A stretch of DNA of 7,344 bases from Azophilus sp964348115 (GTDB lineage: Bacteria > Pseudomonadota > Gammaproteobacteria > Pseudomonadales > Azotimanducaceae): positions 1-7,344 of the forward strand of contig CAYGBY010000191.1 of the NCBI GenBank assembly GCA_964348115.1. The letters are read 5' to 3'. Shown here piece after piece: positions 5,558 through 7,344 of the stretch. A program made the translations under genes and the position numbers. Numbering within the stretch: the first letter of the stretch is position 1; each line of letters starts with the position of its first letter. Under the pieces are notes generated by a model. The model did no database searches, was not told where the DNA came from, and worked only from the letters and a program-made list of their open reading frames with translations.

Positions 5558-6892
5558 TCAAAAGGCGGAGCGCAAAACGTCGATAAAGGGTGACCAGGAA
5601 GGTTCCCGCACGTCGCCCCTCGAGGATGGCAGACGGTATTTCACCCGCCCGTCGATGGACACCACCGCCAGTATGCCGCGGCCGCCGTCTTGGGTGGCGT
5701 AGATGAGCATGGCGCCGTTGGGCGCCAGGGAGGGGGACTCGTCCAAGCGCGTTTCCGTGAGAATGCGCAGGTCGTTGCGCTGCAGGTTCTGCCAGGCGAT
5801 GTGGTCGATGCCGTCGCGACGGTGGACGAACACCAGGTGGGCGCCGTCCGGCAGCAGGCGCGCCCGGGCGTTGTAGCGGCCGGCGAAGGTCAGGCGCTCG
5901 ATGAAGTTGGTGGCCAGCTCCACCTGGTAGATCTGCGGCCGGCCGCCGCGGTCGGAAGTGAAAATCAGGCTGCGCCCGTCCGGCGTCCAACTCGGTTCCG
6001 TGTCTATGGCGTGGTGGCGGGTGATCTGGCGCAGCCGGTAGTCCGCCAAGTTCATGACGTAGATCTCCGGGTTGCCGTCCCGGGACAGCACCACCGCCAG
6101 GCGCCGCCCGTCGGGGGAGAACGTGGGAGAGCCGTTGATGCCGGAAAAGTGGGGCAGCAGTTCGCGCTGCCCGGAACTGATGTCCTGCAGCACGATGATG
6201 GGGCGCCCTGTCTCGAATGAGACATAGGCCACCCGCCGGGCGTCCGGGGACCAGCTCGGCGACATGATGGGCTCATCCGAAGACAGCAGGGTGCGGGCCC
6301 GCGCGCCGTCGGAGTCCGCCAACTCCAGGCGATAGCGGGCGTAGCTGGTGCCGGCGTTCTCCGCCAGCACGTAGACGAGCCGGGTGGAGAAGGCGCCACG
6401 CACGCCTGTGATGGCCTCGAACACCACGTCGGCTATGCGGTGGCCGAGGTCGCGCCACTTGCTCTGCGGCGCAGCCAGCCGCTCCTCCACCATGGCCCGC
6501 TCGTTGGTGATGTCATACAGGGCGTAGTTGACGGACACGTCGCCTTCCGCCGTCCGGCCGAGGCGCCCGATCACTAGGTACTCCACCCCCAGGATGCGCC
6601 AATCGCGGAAGAACACCTCGTCGCGTTCGGTGGGAAAGGACAGCATGTTGCCCACATCCTCCGGCGCAAACTGGCCGCTGCGGGCCAGATCGAAGGAGAT
6701 GATGTCCGTCATCTGCTCGTTGTCGGCGAAGTCCAGGCCGCCGAAGGGCACTATGGCTATTTTTGTCTGCTGGTCATAGCCGGCGTCTATGATGATGCTG
6801 TCCAGGCTGTCCGCGCCCAGGGCTTGGCCGTTGGCCAAGGCCAGGCAACAGCTTGCGCTGGCCAGTTTGATGTAGCGAAGCCATGTGCTCAC
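5558..6892 (-). CDS. tolB: Tol-Pal system beta-propeller protein TolB
   Basis: A 444-residue periplasmic protein that binds Pal and is pulled off it by energised TolA, thereby controlling Pal mobility at the division site. A signal peptide covers residues 1-26 (WLRYIKL, then a small hydrophobic core, cleavage near ALG-AD). The N-terminal alpha/beta domain (about 30-165) includes KIAIVPF (44-50) and YLVIGRL. A six-bladed propeller follows, with repeated blade motifs MSPSWSPDARRVAYVS, GSPTFSPDGRRLAVV, TEPSWTPDGRSLIFTSDRGG, ARLLPDGAHLVFV and ESPSLAPNGAMLIYAT. Length is normal for TolB (about 430-450). The start is GTG at 6892, overlapping the tolA stop as GTGA, with GAGGA about 9 nt upstream. 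A downstream start would cut into the signal peptide. Confidence 0.97.
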   Translation of the reverse strand: MSTWLRYIKLASASCCLALANGQALGADSLDSIIIDAGYDQQTKIAIVPFGGLDFADNEQMTDIISFDLARSGQFAPEDVGNMLSFPTERDEVFFRDWRILGVEYLVIGRLGRTAEGDVSVNYALYDITNERAMVEERLAAPQSKWRDLGHRIADVVFEAITGVRGAFSTRLVYVLAENAGTSYARYRLELADSDGARARTLLSSDEPIMSPSWSPDARRVAYVSFETGRPIIVLQDISSGQRELLPHFSGINGSPTFSPDGRRLAVVLSRDGNPEIYVMNLADYRLRQITRHHAIDTEPSWTPDGRSLIFTSDRGGRPQIYQVELATNFIERLTFAGRYNARARLLPDGAHLVFVHRRDGIDHIAWQNLQRNDLRILTETRLDESPSLAPNGAMLIYATQDGGRGILAVVSIDGRVKYRLPSSRGDVREPSWSPFIDVLRSAF

Positions 6893-7344
6893 CGCAGTAG
6901 GTCCTCTGGTCTAAACAATAGGTAAAAGCGCCGGAAGTGGCGTTCAAACAGGTTCGTCTCCTTGGGCACGTCGAAACGGCCAGCCTTGCGCACCGCGGCT
7001 TCCGCGGAGCGGTCGAAGGCGCCGCTGCTGCTGGATTCGACAATGGTTACGGCCACTACGTCGCCGGTGGGGATCAGGTCCACGGACAGCAGGGCCTCCA
7101 TGCCGTTGCGGGCGCTGGGCGGGCGCGACCAGTTCGCCACCACCTGCTCATAGATGCCCAAGCGATAGCTCTGCGCCCTAGCGGCGTCCTCATCCGCCGC
7201 CAGATCCGCCGCCTCGCGCGCCAGGGTCTGGGCGAAGGCGGCTTCGGCCAGTTCCGCTAGGCGGCGCTGCCGCTCCGCCGCCTCCTGCTGCCGCTTCTCG
7301 GCCTCCCGATCCACCTTGGGCGTCCGGGGTTTCGGCGCAGGGGT
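6889..7344 (-). CDS. tolA: TolA, C-terminal part (runs off the right edge)
   Basis: The last 151 residues of TolA; the reading frame is open to the window edge, so the membrane anchor and most of the long helical domain II lie outside. The visible part starts with a charged Ala/Glu/Arg/Gln-rich helix (about 12-57, for example EAEKRQQEAAERQRR), the end of domain II. The globular domain III follows: SYRLGIYEQVVANW (59-72), LLSVDLIPTGDVVAVTIVESS (85-105), FDRSAEAAVRKAGRF (110-124) and a closing FYLLFRPEDLLR (140-151), the TonB/TolA C-terminal fold. In the family TolA spans the periplasm and links the TolQR proton-driven motor to TolB, Pal and CpoB. A GTG at 7314 is inside the gene, not a start. 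Confidence 0.93.
   Translation of the reverse strand, partial: TPAPKPRTPKVDREAEKRQQEAAERQRRLAELAEAAFAQTLAREAADLAADEDAARAQSYRLGIYEQVVANWSRPPSARNGMEALLSVDLIPTGDVVAVTIVESSSSGAFDRSAEAAVRKAGRFDVPKETNLFERHFRRFYLLFRPEDLLR

Noticed and set aside
5460..5990. A 176-codon minus-strand open frame across the tolB end and spacer
   Set aside because: Most of it is an alternative frame of tolB, with no recognisable domain and no ribosome site.
1..7344. CRISPR array, tRNA, riboswitch, toxin-antitoxin or defence genes
   Set aside because: No regularly spaced repeats, tRNA-like folds or matching protein motifs were seen; in particular no preQ1-type riboswitch could be supported before queE or queC.

Overview
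This GC-rich window (roughly two-thirds G+C by eye) carries eight protein genes, all on the minus strand and packed end to end. Read in transcription order from the right edge they are tolA (3' part only), tolB, pal, cpoB (ybgF), queE, queC, a GT4-family glycosyltransferase and sqdB (UDP-sulfoquinovose synthase). The order tolA-tolB-pal-cpoB-queE-queC is typical of Proteobacteria, especially Gammaproteobacteria, so a GC-rich gammaproteobacterium is the best guess. I cannot name a genus. The upstream tol genes (tolQ, tolR) are expected just beyond the right edge.

Right part (about 3859-7344): cell-envelope genes. TolA C-terminal domain, TolB beta-propeller, Pal lipoprotein and CpoB form the periplasmic and outer-membrane side of the Tol-Pal system, which draws the outer membrane inward at division and tethers it to peptidoglycan. 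tolA and tolB overlap by GTGA. A 171-bp AT-richer spacer separates tolB from pal, and cpoB starts 7 nt after pal.

Middle (2484-3814): queE and queC overlap by ATGA. They encode consecutive enzymes converting 6-carboxytetrahydropterin to 7-carboxy-7-deazaguanine and then to preQ0, the precursor of queuosine (and of DNA 7-deazaguanines in some bacteria).

Left part (96-2350): a two-gene cassette set off from queC by 133 bp. A lipid- or glycan-type GT4 glycosyltransferase overlaps a clear UDP-sulfoquinovose synthase by ATGA. SqdB makes UDP-sulfoquinovose from UDP-glucose and sulfite; the GT is the natural candidate to pass that sulfosugar to diacylglycerol (the sulfolipid SQDG) or to another acceptor. 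This accessory pair, attached to a conserved housekeeping block, is the most interesting part of the window.

The last 95 bp at the left edge hold no recognisable gene. They contain a CTAG that could mark the end of an inserted element, but this is speculative. No tRNA, rRNA, CRISPR array, complete insertion sequence or defence system was seen. Apart from the sulfosugar cassette the window is ordinary, and nothing in it looks like an undescribed multi-gene system.
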